Positions 41,838-50,590 are shown, counted from the first letter of the stretch. The stretch: 64,000 nt of DNA from Lachnospiraceae bacterium UBA7143 (GCA_002491905.1 DKWV01000025.1:62001-126000); one strand, 5' to 3'. Notes: generated from the sequence alone by a model not told the origin. Program-made: numbers and translations.

Positions 41838-42146
41838 ATGGATGAGGACTACAAGGTGATTGACAATTACTTGATGATAAGGATGCCGGCTGAGATTGAC
41901 CATCATCAATCAGTTGACATAAGTAAGAGGGCGGACAGATATATTGTCTCGAAGCAGGTGGGAAATGTGGTGTTTGATTTCGAGAGGACAACCTTTATGG
42001 ACAGCTCGGGGGTGGGAATCATTCTGGGGCGCTACCGGAAGATTTCCTGTTTCGGGGGAAAAGTGTACGCGGTAAACGCGGACAGCAGGATCAGGCGGAT
42101 GCTTCTTCTGTCGGGGCTTGAAAATATTCTGGAGATTATGGAGTAG
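41838..42146 (+). CDS. spoIIAA: Anti-sigma-F factor antagonist SpoIIAA
   Basis: A 102-residue STAS-domain protein. The conserved FMDSSGVGIILGRY holds the serine that SpoIIAB phosphorylates; the unphosphorylated form binds SpoIIAB and frees sigma F. ATG 41838 has AGGAGGG upstream, and longer in-frame starts fall inside the terminator hairpin. It is the first gene of the classic spoIIAA-spoIIAB-sigF operon that switches on forespore transcription, so the host should sporulate. Confidence 0.93.
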   Translation: MDEDYKVIDNYLMIRMPAEIDHHQSVDISKRADRYIVSKQVGNVVFDFERTTFMDSSGVGIILGRYRKISCFGGKVYAVNADSRIRRMLLLSGLENILEIME

Positions 42147-42162
42147 AGAGGGGAATAGAGCG

Positions 42163-42651
42163 ATGATTGAAGTGAAAGAGAAGAAAGATTACAGGCTGGT
42201 GACCAATGAGATGCGTCTGGAGTTTGCGGCGGTATCGGACAATGAGGCCTTTGCGAGAATGGCGGTTTCGGCGTTTATTGCCCCTTTAAATCCCACGCTG
42301 GAGGAGCTTTCGGATGTGAAGACAGCGGTGTCGGAGGCGGTGACCAACGCGATTATCCACGGTTACGGAAACAGAGGATGTGTGACGGACAGGGTGCAGA
42401 TGAACTGCGAGCTGAAAGGAAGCATTTTGGAGGTGGAAATCATTGACCGGGGCGTGGGGATGGAGGATGTGAAGCGCGCTATGGAACCGCTTTTTACAAC
42501 CCGCCCGGAATGGGAGCGCTCCGGCATGGGTTTTGCCTTTATGGAGGCCTTCATGGATGAGCTGGAGGTATTTTCGGAGCCGGAGCAGGGAACGGTGGTG
42601 CGCATGTATAAAAAGATCGGGCTTGGCGGCTGGATCGTCAGTGAGGAGTAG
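42163..42651 (+). CDS. spoIIAB: Anti-sigma-F factor/serine kinase SpoIIAB
   Basis: A 162-residue GHKL-type protein kinase that holds sigma F inactive and phosphorylates SpoIIAA. ATP-binding marks: TAVSEAVTNAIIHGYGN (N box), IIDRGVGMEDV (G1) and RSGMGFAFMEAFMDELEV (G2 region). It is slightly longer than the Bacillus form (about 146). ATG 42163 has GAGAGGGG upstream. It lies 16 bases after spoIIAA and just before sigF, the expected order. Confidence 0.94.
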   Translation: MIEVKEKKDYRLVTNEMRLEFAAVSDNEAFARMAVSAFIAPLNPTLEELSDVKTAVSEAVTNAIIHGYGNRGCVTDRVQMNCELKGSILEVEIIDRGVGMEDVKRAMEPLFTTRPEWERSGMGFAFMEAFMDELEVFSEPEQGTVVRMYKKIGLGGWIVSEE

Positions 42652-42654
42652 CCA

Positions 42655-43410
42655 ATGGAGGAAACTGCCGTATTAATTGAACGATCACAGGCAGGAGATA
42701 AAGCGGCGAGAGAGGCACTGATAGAAGAAAACCTGGGTCTGGTGAGGCATATAGTCAAGCGTTTCATCGGACGGGGATACGATGCGGAGGATCTGTTCCA
42801 GATCGGCTGCATCGGGCTGATTAAGGCGATTGACAAGTTTGACTTAAATTTCGGGGTGCGTTTTTCCACCTATGCGGTGCCCATGATCCAGGGGGAGATT
42901 AAACGGTTCCTCCGGGATGACGGTATGGTGAAGGTGAGCCGCACCCTGAAGGAGAACGGCTGGAAGGTCAGGCAGGCGGCGGAGCGGCTGTCCCAGATTC
43001 ACGGCAGGGAGGCTACACTGCAGGAACTTTCGGCGGAGACGGAGCTTTCCATAGAAGATATTGTGATGGCTTTAGACGCCAACGTGGAGGTGGAATCCAT
43101 CTACAAATCTGTCTACCAGTCTGACGGCAACGAGATTTATCTGGTGGATCAGGTGGTGGGGGACGGCGCGGGTTGTACGGCCGGACTGAACCGGGTAAAC
43201 GAGGACGCAGAGAAGGAAAAAATCTTAAACCACATGCTTCTTGAGCAGCTTATGGGGACGCTCTCAGAGACGGAGAGGCAGCTTATTCAGATGCGCTATT
43301 TTCAGGACAAAACGCAGGTCGAAGTGGCGAAGAGCCTCGGGATCAGCCAGGTGCAGGTCAGCCGGATGGAGAAGCGTATCCTGCTGCGGCTCAGGAGAGA
43401 GGTGGGGTGA
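42655..43410 (+). CDS. sigF: Sporulation sigma factor F
   Basis: A 251-residue sigma-70-family factor that directs forespore transcription. Region 2 is seen in HIVKRFIGRGYDAEDLFQIG and IDKFDLNFGVRFSTYAVPMI, region 3 in VSRTLKENGWKVRQAAERLS, and region 4 in MRYFQDKTQVEVAKSLGISQ followed by VQVSRMEKRILLRL. Length and neighbours (spoIIAA, spoIIAB) identify it as SpoIIAC/sigma F rather than sigma B or G. Its start is three bases after spoIIAB, suggesting coupling. Confidence 0.94.
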   Translation: MEETAVLIERSQAGDKAAREALIEENLGLVRHIVKRFIGRGYDAEDLFQIGCIGLIKAIDKFDLNFGVRFSTYAVPMIQGEIKRFLRDDGMVKVSRTLKENGWKVRQAAERLSQIHGREATLQELSAETELSIEDIVMALDANVEVESIYKSVYQSDGNEIYLVDQVVGDGAGCTAGLNRVNEDAEKEKILNHMLLEQLMGTLSETERQLIQMRYFQDKTQVEVAKSLGISQVQVSRMEKRILLRLRREVG

Positions 43411-43539
43411 CCGGCGTTCGAAGCGAATTGCGCATTGAAATCAATCCGAAGATATGATACAGTGGGTTATGTCAGAGGTTGTGCCGTGTCTTACGCACGG
43501 TTTAACGCGCCAGCAAATGAGGAAGATGAGGACAGAGCG

Positions 43540-44229
43540 ATGGAACAGTACAAGCAGGAATTTATCGGCTTTATGATAGAGAGCCGGGTGTTGCAGTTTG
43601 GTGATTTTACTTTAAAGAGCGGCAGAAAATCCCCGTTTTTTATGAATGCGGGCGCCTACGTGACGGGGGTGCAGTTAAGGAAGCTGGGCGAGTATTACGC
43701 GAAGGCGATTCATGACAGCTACGGTCTGGATTTCGACGTGCTGTTCGGTCCCGCCTACAAGGGCATTCCTCTCACGGTGGCCACGACGATGGCGATCAGC
43801 GAGCTTTACGGGAAGGAGATCCGCTACTGCTCTAACAGGAAAGAAGTGAAAGATCACGGCGACACCGGCATTCTGCTGGGCTCCAAATTAAAGGACGGCG
43901 ACAGGGTGGTGATTATTGAGGACGTGACCACATCAGGGAAATCCATTGAGGAGACATTCCCGATCATCAAAGCGCAGGCGGACGTTACGGTGCGGGGGCT
44001 GATGGTGTCCTTAAACCGTATGGAAAAGGGACTTTCCAGCGACAGAAGCGCACTGGATGAGATCAAAGAGAAGTACGGATTTGAGACGGGGGCGATTGTT
44101 ACCATGAAGGAAGTGGTGGACTGCCTTTACAATAAGCCCATCGGTGGCGAGATCTATATTGACGATGAGATAAAAGGGCGGATTGACGCCTATTATGAAA
44201 CCTACGGAGCGAAGGGCGGTGAAAGATAA
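43540..44229 (+). CDS. pyrE: Orotate phosphoribosyltransferase
   Basis: A 229-residue enzyme joining orotate and PRPP to make OMP in pyrimidine synthesis. The early GDFTLKSGRKSPFFMNAG, the VLFGPAYKGIPL substrate loop and the PRPP-binding RVVIIEDVTTSGKSIEE are all present. Start 43540 (MEQYKQEF) is chosen for GAGGACAG upstream; a longer frame from 43435 has no ribosome site and an atypical N-terminus. Its stop overlaps the ATG of the 50-residue membrane protein that follows (TAATG). No other pyr gene is next to it. Confidence 0.93.
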   Translation: MEQYKQEFIGFMIESRVLQFGDFTLKSGRKSPFFMNAGAYVTGVQLRKLGEYYAKAIHDSYGLDFDVLFGPAYKGIPLTVATTMAISELYGKEIRYCSNRKEVKDHGDTGILLGSKLKDGDRVVIIEDVTTSGKSIEETFPIIKAQADVTVRGLMVSLNRMEKGLSSDRSALDEIKEKYGFETGAIVTMKEVVDCLYNKPIGGEIYIDDEIKGRIDAYYETYGAKGGER

Positions 44230-44381
44230 TGGAAGAGAGAACCTATAAGATCATGGGCGGTTCGGGCGCCTTAAACCTTGCGTTCGGCGTGGTGATCATG
44301 GTGGTGGGTATAGCCGGAGGCGTGCTCTTGGTGATCAGCGGCGCGAAGCTTCTGGCGGGGAGAAACAAGATCTTGTTTTAG
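44229..44381 (+). CDS. 50-residue small membrane protein after pyrE
   Basis: The frame begins at ATG 44229, sharing bases with the pyrE stop, and ends at TAG 44379-44381. After a short charged start (MEERTYKIMGG) comes one strong hydrophobic helix (FGVVIMVVGIAGGVLLVISG) and a basic tail (KLLAGRNKILF). It is probably a single-pass membrane protein coupled to pyrE translation, and it ends just before a strong terminator. The composition and coupling make it credible despite its size; no function can be given. Confidence 0.7.
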   Translation: MEERTYKIMGGSGALNLAFGVVIMVVGIAGGVLLVISGAKLLAGRNKILF

Positions 44382-44389
44382 AGAAAAGG

Positions 44390-44426
44390 GAGGGTGTTTT
44401 CGGATCAGGCGAGAATACCCTCTTTT
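44390..44426 (+). terminator. Intrinsic terminator after pyrE and small membrane gene
   Basis: GAGGGTGTTTTC (44390-44401) pairs with GAGAATACCCTC (44411-44422), 12 pairs with two G-U, followed by TTTT. Confidence 0.8.
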
Positions 44427-44501
44427 GCGCATAGGCGGAGCCGTGAGCAGACAATGGCGGAACGACTGCCTGCAGACAGACAATAGGAGGACGGACAAAG
44501 G

Positions 44502-44819
44502 GTGAAGAAAAGCAGTTTCATGTTTACCAACAAGGAGCATACGCTCAAAGGCATTATGGCCACGATTCTGGGCGTGATTTCGCTCACTTCTTTGGTTTAC
44601 ATAACTATAGAGAGCTATGTTAAGGCGGGAAAGGTCCCCATGCAGTACGGGGCAGTGGCGTTTCTGACCATGATTTTTGCCTTCGTGGGCATTACACTTG
44701 GGGTTTTGTCCAAGTCTGAACGGGATAAGTTTTATTTTTTCAGCTATCTGGGTATTGTATTAAATGTGCTGGTACTGGCTGTGCTCAGCGTGATTTTGTA
44801 TGCGGGAGCGTATGCCTGA
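44502..44819 (+). CDS. Small three-helix membrane protein (DUF6142-like)
   Basis: A 105-residue protein with three hydrophobic helices (MATILGVISLTSLVYITI; YGAVAFLTMIFAFVGITLGV; LGIVLNVLVLAVLSVILYAG) and a basic N-terminus (KKSSFMFTNKEHTLKG). It resembles the DUF6142 family as I remember it. Start GTG 44502 has AGGAGGAC about ten bases upstream. No functional motif is seen; it may assist a neighbouring membrane process. Confidence 0.65.
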   Translation: MKKSSFMFTNKEHTLKGIMATILGVISLTSLVYITIESYVKAGKVPMQYGAVAFLTMIFAFVGITLGVLSKSERDKFYFFSYLGIVLNVLVLAVLSVILYAGAYA

Positions 44820-44905
44820 CAATGCGCTGCGGGAGAAATGGCAGGGTGAATATTAGAGTTTGAAGAGGAGTTTGTGCAAAAAGCATTTTAATTATGGAGG
44901 GAATC

Positions 44906-46981
44906 ATGAAACAGGAAGAGTTGATTGCGGAGCGCTATGGGCTTGCCCTGGCGCGGATTAAGGAAATACCGAATGAGTCAATCTGTGGGGAGGCTTACCG
45001 GGACTTTTTTTTAGAGATGGCGGCGTTTGTTTTGATGATGGATCAGACTTACGCGATGGTGGAGAGCGGGGCGCTCAGGCGGATGGGCATGGAGGAGCTG
45101 AAGGAGCACAACCGCTCGCTCTATGCGGATATACTGCCGGCGCATTACGGGGAAAGTTATGCGAACCCGGCCTTCGCGGTGAATAGACTAGGTGAGTCAA
45201 TCGGAAAATGTCTGTCCTTTTTGTATACGGAACTTCGCGCCATGATTCCGGCGGCCTACGAGCAGAACCGCACCTCTATGACGGTCCGGGCGGAACTTCT
45301 GCTGGAGGTTTATCAGATGTTCGTCTGCACTGCGGAGGAACAGAGGGAGCCGGACGCGGAGGAACTGCGGCAGATCCTCTACTGGTATGTGAGCGATTAC
45401 TACGAGGCGGAGTTTGAGGAAAAGAGCATGACGCTTCTGGATGCGGACCGGGATTTTGCACGCCGGATCATTGTGGAGAGCGATCTGTCTGATCTCCGCT
45501 ACCTCTACTGGTTCGGGGAGTATGTCACGGAGAACGAGCTGAAGACGGCGGCACATCTGAACGAGATGCCGACGGAAAAAATAAAACTGATGGCGGATAC
45601 CTACACGGAGGGCTACCGCATCGGGTTCGAGGTGACGAATAAGGATATTTCCATCAAGGAGACGGTGGCGATCCGCTATTTCCTGGGATTTGAACGGGTG
45701 ATTCGTCAAGCTGTCCTGAATTTTGACCGAATTGGTCTACAGTCGACTTTCTGCCGGGCAGGCACCAATATTTTTCAGGGCAGGAGCGTGAACAAAAACG
45801 GATACTGTGGCGCGAACCCCAACAAGCAGTACGACTATGACCACAAGGAGGACATGGCTCTTTTTCTGGACGGCGCGCTGGCGGAGAGAAAGACCGAGGC
45901 GGTGCGGAATGTCTTCGAGCGGCATAAGGAGCTGGCGGCTCTCTACGGCGGCCCTGCGGTGGTGGAGAGCTTCGGCGAGGAGCCCTTTGTGCCGGAGAAT
46001 AAGGAGACGGCCTGCCATCTGAGCGAAAAGCAGCAGAAGCTGTCGGTTGTCAATGCGGGAAAGATAGCCGATATCCAGAACGAATATATCAAGGGGGAGG
46101 AGCGCAGCTTTACGATCATCGCTTTTCCGGTGCCTGAGATCGGAGAGCGGTACAAGGAAATATTCGATGATGTGGTGCGGATCAACACGCTGGATTATAT
46201 GCTCTACCGGGATATCCAGCAGAAGATCATAGATGTGCTGGACAAGGGATCGACCGTACTGGTCAAAGGAATGAACGGAAACGAAACGGATATGAGGGTC
46301 CAGCTTCACCGGCTGGATGAACCGGAAACCCAGACTAATTTTGAAAACTGTGTGGCGGATGTCAATATCCCTGTGGGGGAGGTGTTTACCTCGCCTCACC
46401 TGACAGGTACGGAGGGGCTTCTGCATGTGCCTCGCGTATTCCTGAACGAACTGGAGTACCGGGATCTGCGGCTTCGGTTTCAGGACGGCTTTGTCACAGG
46501 GTATGGCTGTGGCAATTTTCCGAAGGAGGAGGACAACCGCAAGTATATCCGGGACAATGTATTCCACCATCATGAGAGTCTCCCGCTGGGAGAGTTTGCC
46601 ATCGGCACGAACACGACGGCTTTCTCAGTCGCCAGAAAATACGGGATCGAGGATAAACTGCCGATTCTGATTGCGGAGAAGACCGGGCCGCACTTCGCGC
46701 TGGGGGACACCTGCTATTCCCACGAGGAGGAAGTGAAAAGCTATAATCCGGACGGCAAGGAGATCGTGGCAAAGGAGAACGAAGTGTCAGTTTTGCGCAA
46801 CACGGATGTCAGTAAGGCATATTTCCAGTGTCACACGGACATTACGATCCCTTATGACGAGCTGGGAGAGCTTTCTGTGTTGACTGTGTCGGGAGAAAAA
46901 TATGTGATTATCCAAAACGGTCAATTTGTGCTGCTGGGCTGTGAAGAGCTGAACCGGGCGCTTGGGCAAAGTGAAATTTAA
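44906..46981 (+). CDS. M29-family aminopeptidase with long N-terminal extension
   Basis: A 691-residue protein. The C-terminal 400 residues carry the thermophilic aminopeptidase (M29) pattern: FENCVADVNIPVGEVFTSPH with a metal-ligand Glu, EFAIGTNTTAF, and the late TGPHFALGDTCYSHEEEVKS, whose His/Asp are typical metal ligands. Usual M29 enzymes have about 410 residues. Here the first 280 residues are an additional helical, acidic region of unknown role (EMAAFVLMMDQTYAMVESG, ELLLEVYQMFVCTAEEQ). GGAGG precedes ATG 44906; ATG 44894 would swallow that site. It probably trims peptides in the cytosol. The stop codon sits inside a 23-bp palindrome. Confidence 0.85.
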   Translation: MKQEELIAERYGLALARIKEIPNESICGEAYRDFFLEMAAFVLMMDQTYAMVESGALRRMGMEELKEHNRSLYADILPAHYGESYANPAFAVNRLGESIGKCLSFLYTELRAMIPAAYEQNRTSMTVRAELLLEVYQMFVCTAEEQREPDAEELRQILYWYVSDYYEAEFEEKSMTLLDADRDFARRIIVESDLSDLRYLYWFGEYVTENELKTAAHLNEMPTEKIKLMADTYTEGYRIGFEVTNKDISIKETVAIRYFLGFERVIRQAVLNFDRIGLQSTFCRAGTNIFQGRSVNKNGYCGANPNKQYDYDHKEDMALFLDGALAERKTEAVRNVFERHKELAALYGGPAVVESFGEEPFVPENKETACHLSEKQQKLSVVNAGKIADIQNEYIKGEERSFTIIAFPVPEIGERYKEIFDDVVRINTLDYMLYRDIQQKIIDVLDKGSTVLVKGMNGNETDMRVQLHRLDEPETQTNFENCVADVNIPVGEVFTSPHLTGTEGLLHVPRVFLNELEYRDLRLRFQDGFVTGYGCGNFPKEEDNRKYIRDNVFHHHESLPLGEFAIGTNTTAFSVARKYGIEDKLPILIAEKTGPHFALGDTCYSHEEEVKSYNPDGKEIVAKENEVSVLRNTDVSKAYFQCHTDITIPYDELGELSVLTVSGEKYVIIQNGQFVLLGCEELNRALGQSEI

Positions 46982-47020
46982 AATTTCACTTGGGAGAATG
47001 CCTGAAAAGCGGCATTCTCC
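46969..47020 (+). repeat. Palindrome at stop codon plus intergenic hairpin repeat, copy 2
   Basis: AAGTGAAATTT (46969-46979) and AAATTTCACTT (46981-46991) are perfect inverted arms that contain the aminopeptidase stop codon. Next comes GGAGAATGCC/GGCATTCTCC (46993-47002, 47011-47020) with loop TGAAAAGC and the GCATG tail, a close copy of 13193-13220. In both places a gene-specific stem overlapping a stop codon precedes the conserved hairpin. Confidence 0.6.
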
Positions 47021-47047
47021 GCATGAACCATGAACTGTAAATATGGG

Positions 47048-47083
47048 TTGCGTAATTAGGGAAAATCTAGTACACTGTAGATT
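47048..47083 (+). promoter_or_regulatory. Promoter of the purEMND operon with inverted repeat over the -10
   Basis: TTGCGT (47048-47053), 17-bp spacer, TACACT (47071-47076). The inverted repeat AATCTA-N8-TAGATT (47064-47083) covers the -10, a possible repressor site. I see no purine riboswitch. Confidence 0.5.
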
Positions 47084-47134
47084 AAGAAACTTTGTTTTGA
47101 CACAAGATGTTGTGGTTTGAGGAGGTATTTGCGG

Positions 47135-47644
47135 ATGGCACAGGTAGGCATCGTGATGGGCAGTGATTCGGATATGCCCGTTATGGCGAAGGCGGCGGAT
47201 ATTCTGGAGGAACTTGGCATTTCCTATGAGATGACGATCATCTCCGCCCACAGGGAACCGGACGTATTTTTTGAGTATGCGAAGGGCGCGGAGGAGAAGG
47301 GCTTTAAGGTGATTATTGCGGGAGCCGGGAAGGCGGCTCATCTGCCGGGCATGTGCGCGGCGATTTTTCCCATGCCTGTGATCGGCGTACCCATGAAGAC
47401 TTCTGATCTGGGCGGGGTGGATTCCCTCTATTCAATCGTACAGATGCCCTCCGGCATTCCGGTGGCCACTGTGGCCATAAACGGCGGGCAGAATGCGGGA
47501 ATACTGGCGGCGAAGATTCTGGCTGTCTCGGATGCCGCGCTTCTGGAGCGGCTGAAAGGCTATTCCGAGAGTTTGAAGGAGAGCGTGCAGGCGAAGGATG
47601 CAAAGCTGAAAGAGGTTGGGTACAAGTCGTACCTTAAAGCATAA
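47135..47644 (+). CDS. purE: N5-carboxyaminoimidazole ribonucleotide mutase
   Basis: A 169-residue class I PurE that moves the carboxyl group of N5-CAIR to form CAIR in purine synthesis. The marks IVMGSDSDMPVM, ISAHREPD, VIIAGAGKAAHLPGM and the final QNAGILAAKIL are classic. Start 47135 (MAQVGIV) is used because GAGGAGGT lies just upstream. It leads the purE-purM-purN-purD run. No purK is seen, so that partner must be elsewhere. Confidence 0.95.
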   Translation: MAQVGIVMGSDSDMPVMAKAADILEELGISYEMTIISAHREPDVFFEYAKGAEEKGFKVIIAGAGKAAHLPGMCAAIFPMPVIGVPMKTSDLGGVDSLYSIVQMPSGIPVATVAINGGQNAGILAAKILAVSDAALLERLKGYSESLKESVQAKDAKLKEVGYKSYLKA

Positions 47645-47658
47645 GGATGGAGGAAAAA

Positions 47659-48687
47659 ATGGATTACAAGACAGCGGGTGTGGACATCGAGGCGGGTTAC
47701 CGCTCGGTGGAGCTGATGAAGCAGTATGTGAAAGGGACGATGAGGCCGGAGGTGTTAGGCGGGATCGGCGGTTTTTCCGGCGCGTTTTCATTAGAAAAGA
47801 TTAAGAATATGGAGAAACCGGTGCTTCTGTCGGGCACAGACGGCGTGGGCACGAAGATACAGCTTGCCTATTTCATGGATAAACATGACACGGTGGGAAT
47901 CGACTGCGTGGCGATGTGTGTCAACGACGTGGTCTGCGCGGGTGCGGAGCCGCTGTTTTTCTTAGATTACATAGCCTGCGGCAAAAACTATCCCGAGAAG
48001 ATTGCGGCTATTGTGAAGGGCGTGGCCGAAGGATGTAAGCAGGCTGGCGCGGCTCTGGTCGGCGGCGAGACGGCGGAGCATCCGGGGCTGATGCCGGAGG
48101 AGGAATACGATCTGGCCGGTTTTGCGGTGGGTGTGGCCGAGGAGAAGGAGCTGATCACGGGGGCTGGTGTTAAGCCCGGCGACGTGCTGATCGGCATTGC
48201 GTCCTCGGGAGTGCACAGCAACGGCTTTTCCCTGATTCGGAAGGTTTTCAACGTGACGGAGAAGACACTTTCCGTATATTATGATGAGCTTGGCGCGACG
48301 CTTGGCGAGACGCTGCTGACACCCACCAGAATTTATGTGAAGGCGCTTCAAGAAGTGAAGAAGGCGGGCGTTACCGTCAAGGGATGTAGCCATATCACGG
48401 GCGGCGGCTTTTATGAGAACATTCCGAGAATGCTGCCGGAGGGCATTTCCGCAAAGGTGAAGAAGGGCAGTTTTGAGATTCCGCCCATCTTTGCCCTGCT
48501 GCAAAGATGCGGAAATCTGGAAGAGAAGATGATGTACAATACTTACAATATGGGACTCGGCATGGTGCTGGCGGTGGATGGTACGCAGGCAGACCAGACT
48601 GTTTCGGCGCTTAAAAAAGCCGGGGAGAAGGCGTGGGTCGTTGGCGAGGCCGTGGCGGGCGGGCATGAGGTATCATTTTATGCTTAG
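47659..48687 (+). CDS. purM: Phosphoribosylformylglycinamidine cyclo-ligase
   Basis: A 342-residue AIR synthetase that closes FGAM to AIR using ATP. KTAGVDIEAGYRSVELMK, LLSGTDGVGTKIQLA, CAGAEPLFFLDYIACGK, ALVGGETAEHPGLMPE and HITGGGFYENIPR are all diagnostic. ATG 47659 has GGAGGAAAAA upstream and is preferred to the in-frame ATG at 47647. It overlaps purN by eight bases. Confidence 0.96.
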   Translation: MDYKTAGVDIEAGYRSVELMKQYVKGTMRPEVLGGIGGFSGAFSLEKIKNMEKPVLLSGTDGVGTKIQLAYFMDKHDTVGIDCVAMCVNDVVCAGAEPLFFLDYIACGKNYPEKIAAIVKGVAEGCKQAGAALVGGETAEHPGLMPEEEYDLAGFAVGVAEEKELITGAGVKPGDVLIGIASSGVHSNGFSLIRKVFNVTEKTLSVYYDELGATLGETLLTPTRIYVKALQEVKKAGVTVKGCSHITGGGFYENIPRMLPEGISAKVKKGSFEIPPIFALLQRCGNLEEKMMYNTYNMGLGMVLAVDGTQADQTVSALKKAGEKAWVVGEAVAGGHEVSFYA

Positions 48688-49306
48688 AGTGGTGGTATGT
48701 GTGTCGGGAGGCGGCACAAACTTACAGGCAATTATTGACGGCATTGCGCAGGGCGCTGTTTTTCACACGGAGATTGTCCGGGTGGTGTGCAACAATCCCG
48801 GCGCCCGTGCCCTGGAAAGAGCGAAGGCGGCGGGGATTGACAATGTGTGTGTGTCGCCGAAGGATTACAGTGACAGGGAACAGTTTGAGGCGGCTTTGAT
48901 CCGTTGTATAGAGGAGGTATCGCCAGACCTGATCGTACTGGCGGGATTTATGGTTAAGGTACCGGCCGAACTGATCAGAAAGTATGAGAACCGGATCATC
49001 AATGTTCATCCTTCCCTGATTCCGGCTTTTTGCGGTACGGGCTATTATGGTCTGCGGGTGCATGAGGCGGCGCTGAAAAGGGGCGTGAAGGTGACGGGAG
49101 CTACCGTGCATTTTGTGGACGAGGGAATGGACACAGGACCGATCATCATGCAGAAAGCGGTGGAGGTACACGGGGACGATACACCCGAAACACTGCAGAG
49201 ACGGGTGATGGAGGAGGCCGAGTGGGTAATCCTGCCCTGGTGCATCAATCTCATCGCGGCGGGTCAGGTGAAGGTGGAAAACGGAAGAGTATCCGTTACA
49301 GAATAG
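48680..49306 (+). CDS. purN: Phosphoribosylglycinamide formyltransferase
   Basis: A 208-residue folate-dependent GAR transformylase (10-formyl-THF to GAR). VVVCVSGGGTNLQAIIDG near the start, VLAGFMVKVPAEL, the catalytic segment NVHPSLIPAFCG and VHFVDEGMDTGPIIMQKAV fit PurN. ATG 48680 lies inside the purM end with GAGGT eight bases upstream, so the two are coupled; a longer frame back to 48578 is only purM in another frame. Confidence 0.95.
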   Translation: MLRVVVCVSGGGTNLQAIIDGIAQGAVFHTEIVRVVCNNPGARALERAKAAGIDNVCVSPKDYSDREQFEAALIRCIEEVSPDLIVLAGFMVKVPAELIRKYENRIINVHPSLIPAFCGTGYYGLRVHEAALKRGVKVTGATVHFVDEGMDTGPIIMQKAVEVHGDDTPETLQRRVMEEAEWVILPWCINLIAAGQVKVENGRVSVTE

Positions 49307-49318
49307 GAGCAGAATATT

Positions 49319-50590
49319 ATGAAAGTTTTGATTGTAGGCAGCGGCGGCAGGGAACACGCGATCGCGGCGGCCGTGGCGAAGAGTCCGAGGGCGGATAAAA
49401 TTTACTGCGCGCCCGGCAATGCGGGGATCGGACAGATTGCGGAGTGCGTGCCTATCGGCGCGATGGAATTTGATAAGCTGGTGGCTTTTGCAAAGGAAAA
49501 GGCCATCGACCTGACCATCGTGGGTATGGATGACCCACTGGTGGGCGGCCTTGTGGACGAGATGGAGGCGGCGGGGCTTAGGGTGTTCGGTCCCCGGAAA
49601 AACGCGGCGATTCTGGAAGGCAGCAAAGCATTTTCCAAGGATCTCATGAAAAAATATAAGATTCCTACGGCTGCTTACGAAAACTTTGACGATCCGAAAA
49701 AGGCGCTTGCGTATCTGGAAACAGCGAAGATGCCTGTGGTATTGAAGGCGGACGGCCTTGCGCTGGGGAAGGGCGTGCTGATCTGCGGGACGCTTAACGA
49801 GGCAAAAGAAGGCGTGCGCACCATTATGGAGGATAAGAAGTTCGGCGCGGCGGGCAACCGCATGGTGATCGAGGAGTTTATGACGGGACGCGAGGTCTCG
49901 GTTCTTTCTTTTGTGGACGGGAAGACGATAAAGATCATGTCCTCCGCGCAGGATCACAAGCGGGCTATGGACGGCGATCAGGGACTGAATACCGGTGGCA
50001 TGGGCACATTTTCGCCCAGTCCTTTCTATACGGAAGAAGTGGATGCGTTTTGCCATAAGCATATTTATCAGGCTACCGTGGACGCTATGGCGGCGGAGGG
50101 CAGGCCTTTCAAGGGTGTGATTTTCTTCGGGCTGATGCTGACGGGGGACGGGCCGAAGGTGCTTGAGTACAACGCGCGGTTCGGGGACCCGGAGGCGCAG
50201 GTGGTGCTGCCCCGCATGAAAAACGATATGATTGACGTGGTGGAGGCGTGCATTGACGGCAGACTTGACGAAGTGGACCTTTCCTTCGAGGACAATGCGG
50301 CGGTCTGTGTGATTCTGGCTTCCGAGGGCTATCCGGTTTCCTATGAGAAGGGCTTTGAGATTAAAGGGTTGGAAAACTTTGCGGATAAGGACGGGTACTA
50401 CTGCTTCCATGCGGGAACAAAGCTGGAAAATAATAAGATCGTCACAAACGGGGGCCGGGTACTCGGCATTACGGCGAAGGGCGCGACTTTGAAGGAGGCG
50501 CGGGCGAACGCCTATGCGGCGACGGAGTGGGTGCACTTTGACCATCAGTATATGCGGCACGATATCGGAAAGGCGATTGACGAGGCATAG
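49319..50590 (+). CDS. purD: Phosphoribosylamine-glycine ligase
   Basis: A 423-residue ATP-grasp enzyme that joins phosphoribosylamine and glycine to give GAR. MKVLIVGSGGREHAI, the YCAPGNAGIG loop, VVLKADGLALGKGV, LNTGGMGTFSPSP and ARFGDPEAQVVLPRM are diagnostic. It lies 12 bases after purN and is the last purine gene of the cluster; purF, purH, purL and purC are absent here. The length is normal. Confidence 0.95.
   Translation: MKVLIVGSGGREHAIAAAVAKSPRADKIYCAPGNAGIGQIAECVPIGAMEFDKLVAFAKEKAIDLTIVGMDDPLVGGLVDEMEAAGLRVFGPRKNAAILEGSKAFSKDLMKKYKIPTAAYENFDDPKKALAYLETAKMPVVLKADGLALGKGVLICGTLNEAKEGVRTIMEDKKFGAAGNRMVIEEFMTGREVSVLSFVDGKTIKIMSSAQDHKRAMDGDQGLNTGGMGTFSPSPFYTEEVDAFCHKHIYQATVDAMAAEGRPFKGVIFFGLMLTGDGPKVLEYNARFGDPEAQVVLPRMKNDMIDVVEACIDGRLDEVDLSFEDNAAVCVILASEGYPVSYEKGFEIKGLENFADKDGYYCFHAGTKLENNKIVTNGGRVLGITAKGATLKEARANAYAATEWVHFDHQYMRHDIGKAIDEA

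Noticed and set aside
43435..43539. Longer PyrE start
   Set aside because: The first 35 codons are atypical for PyrE and lack a ribosome site; ATG 43540 fits the family length.
47041..47134. Purine riboswitch before purE
   Set aside because: The leader after the promoter is under 60 bases and lacks the conserved three-way-junction core.
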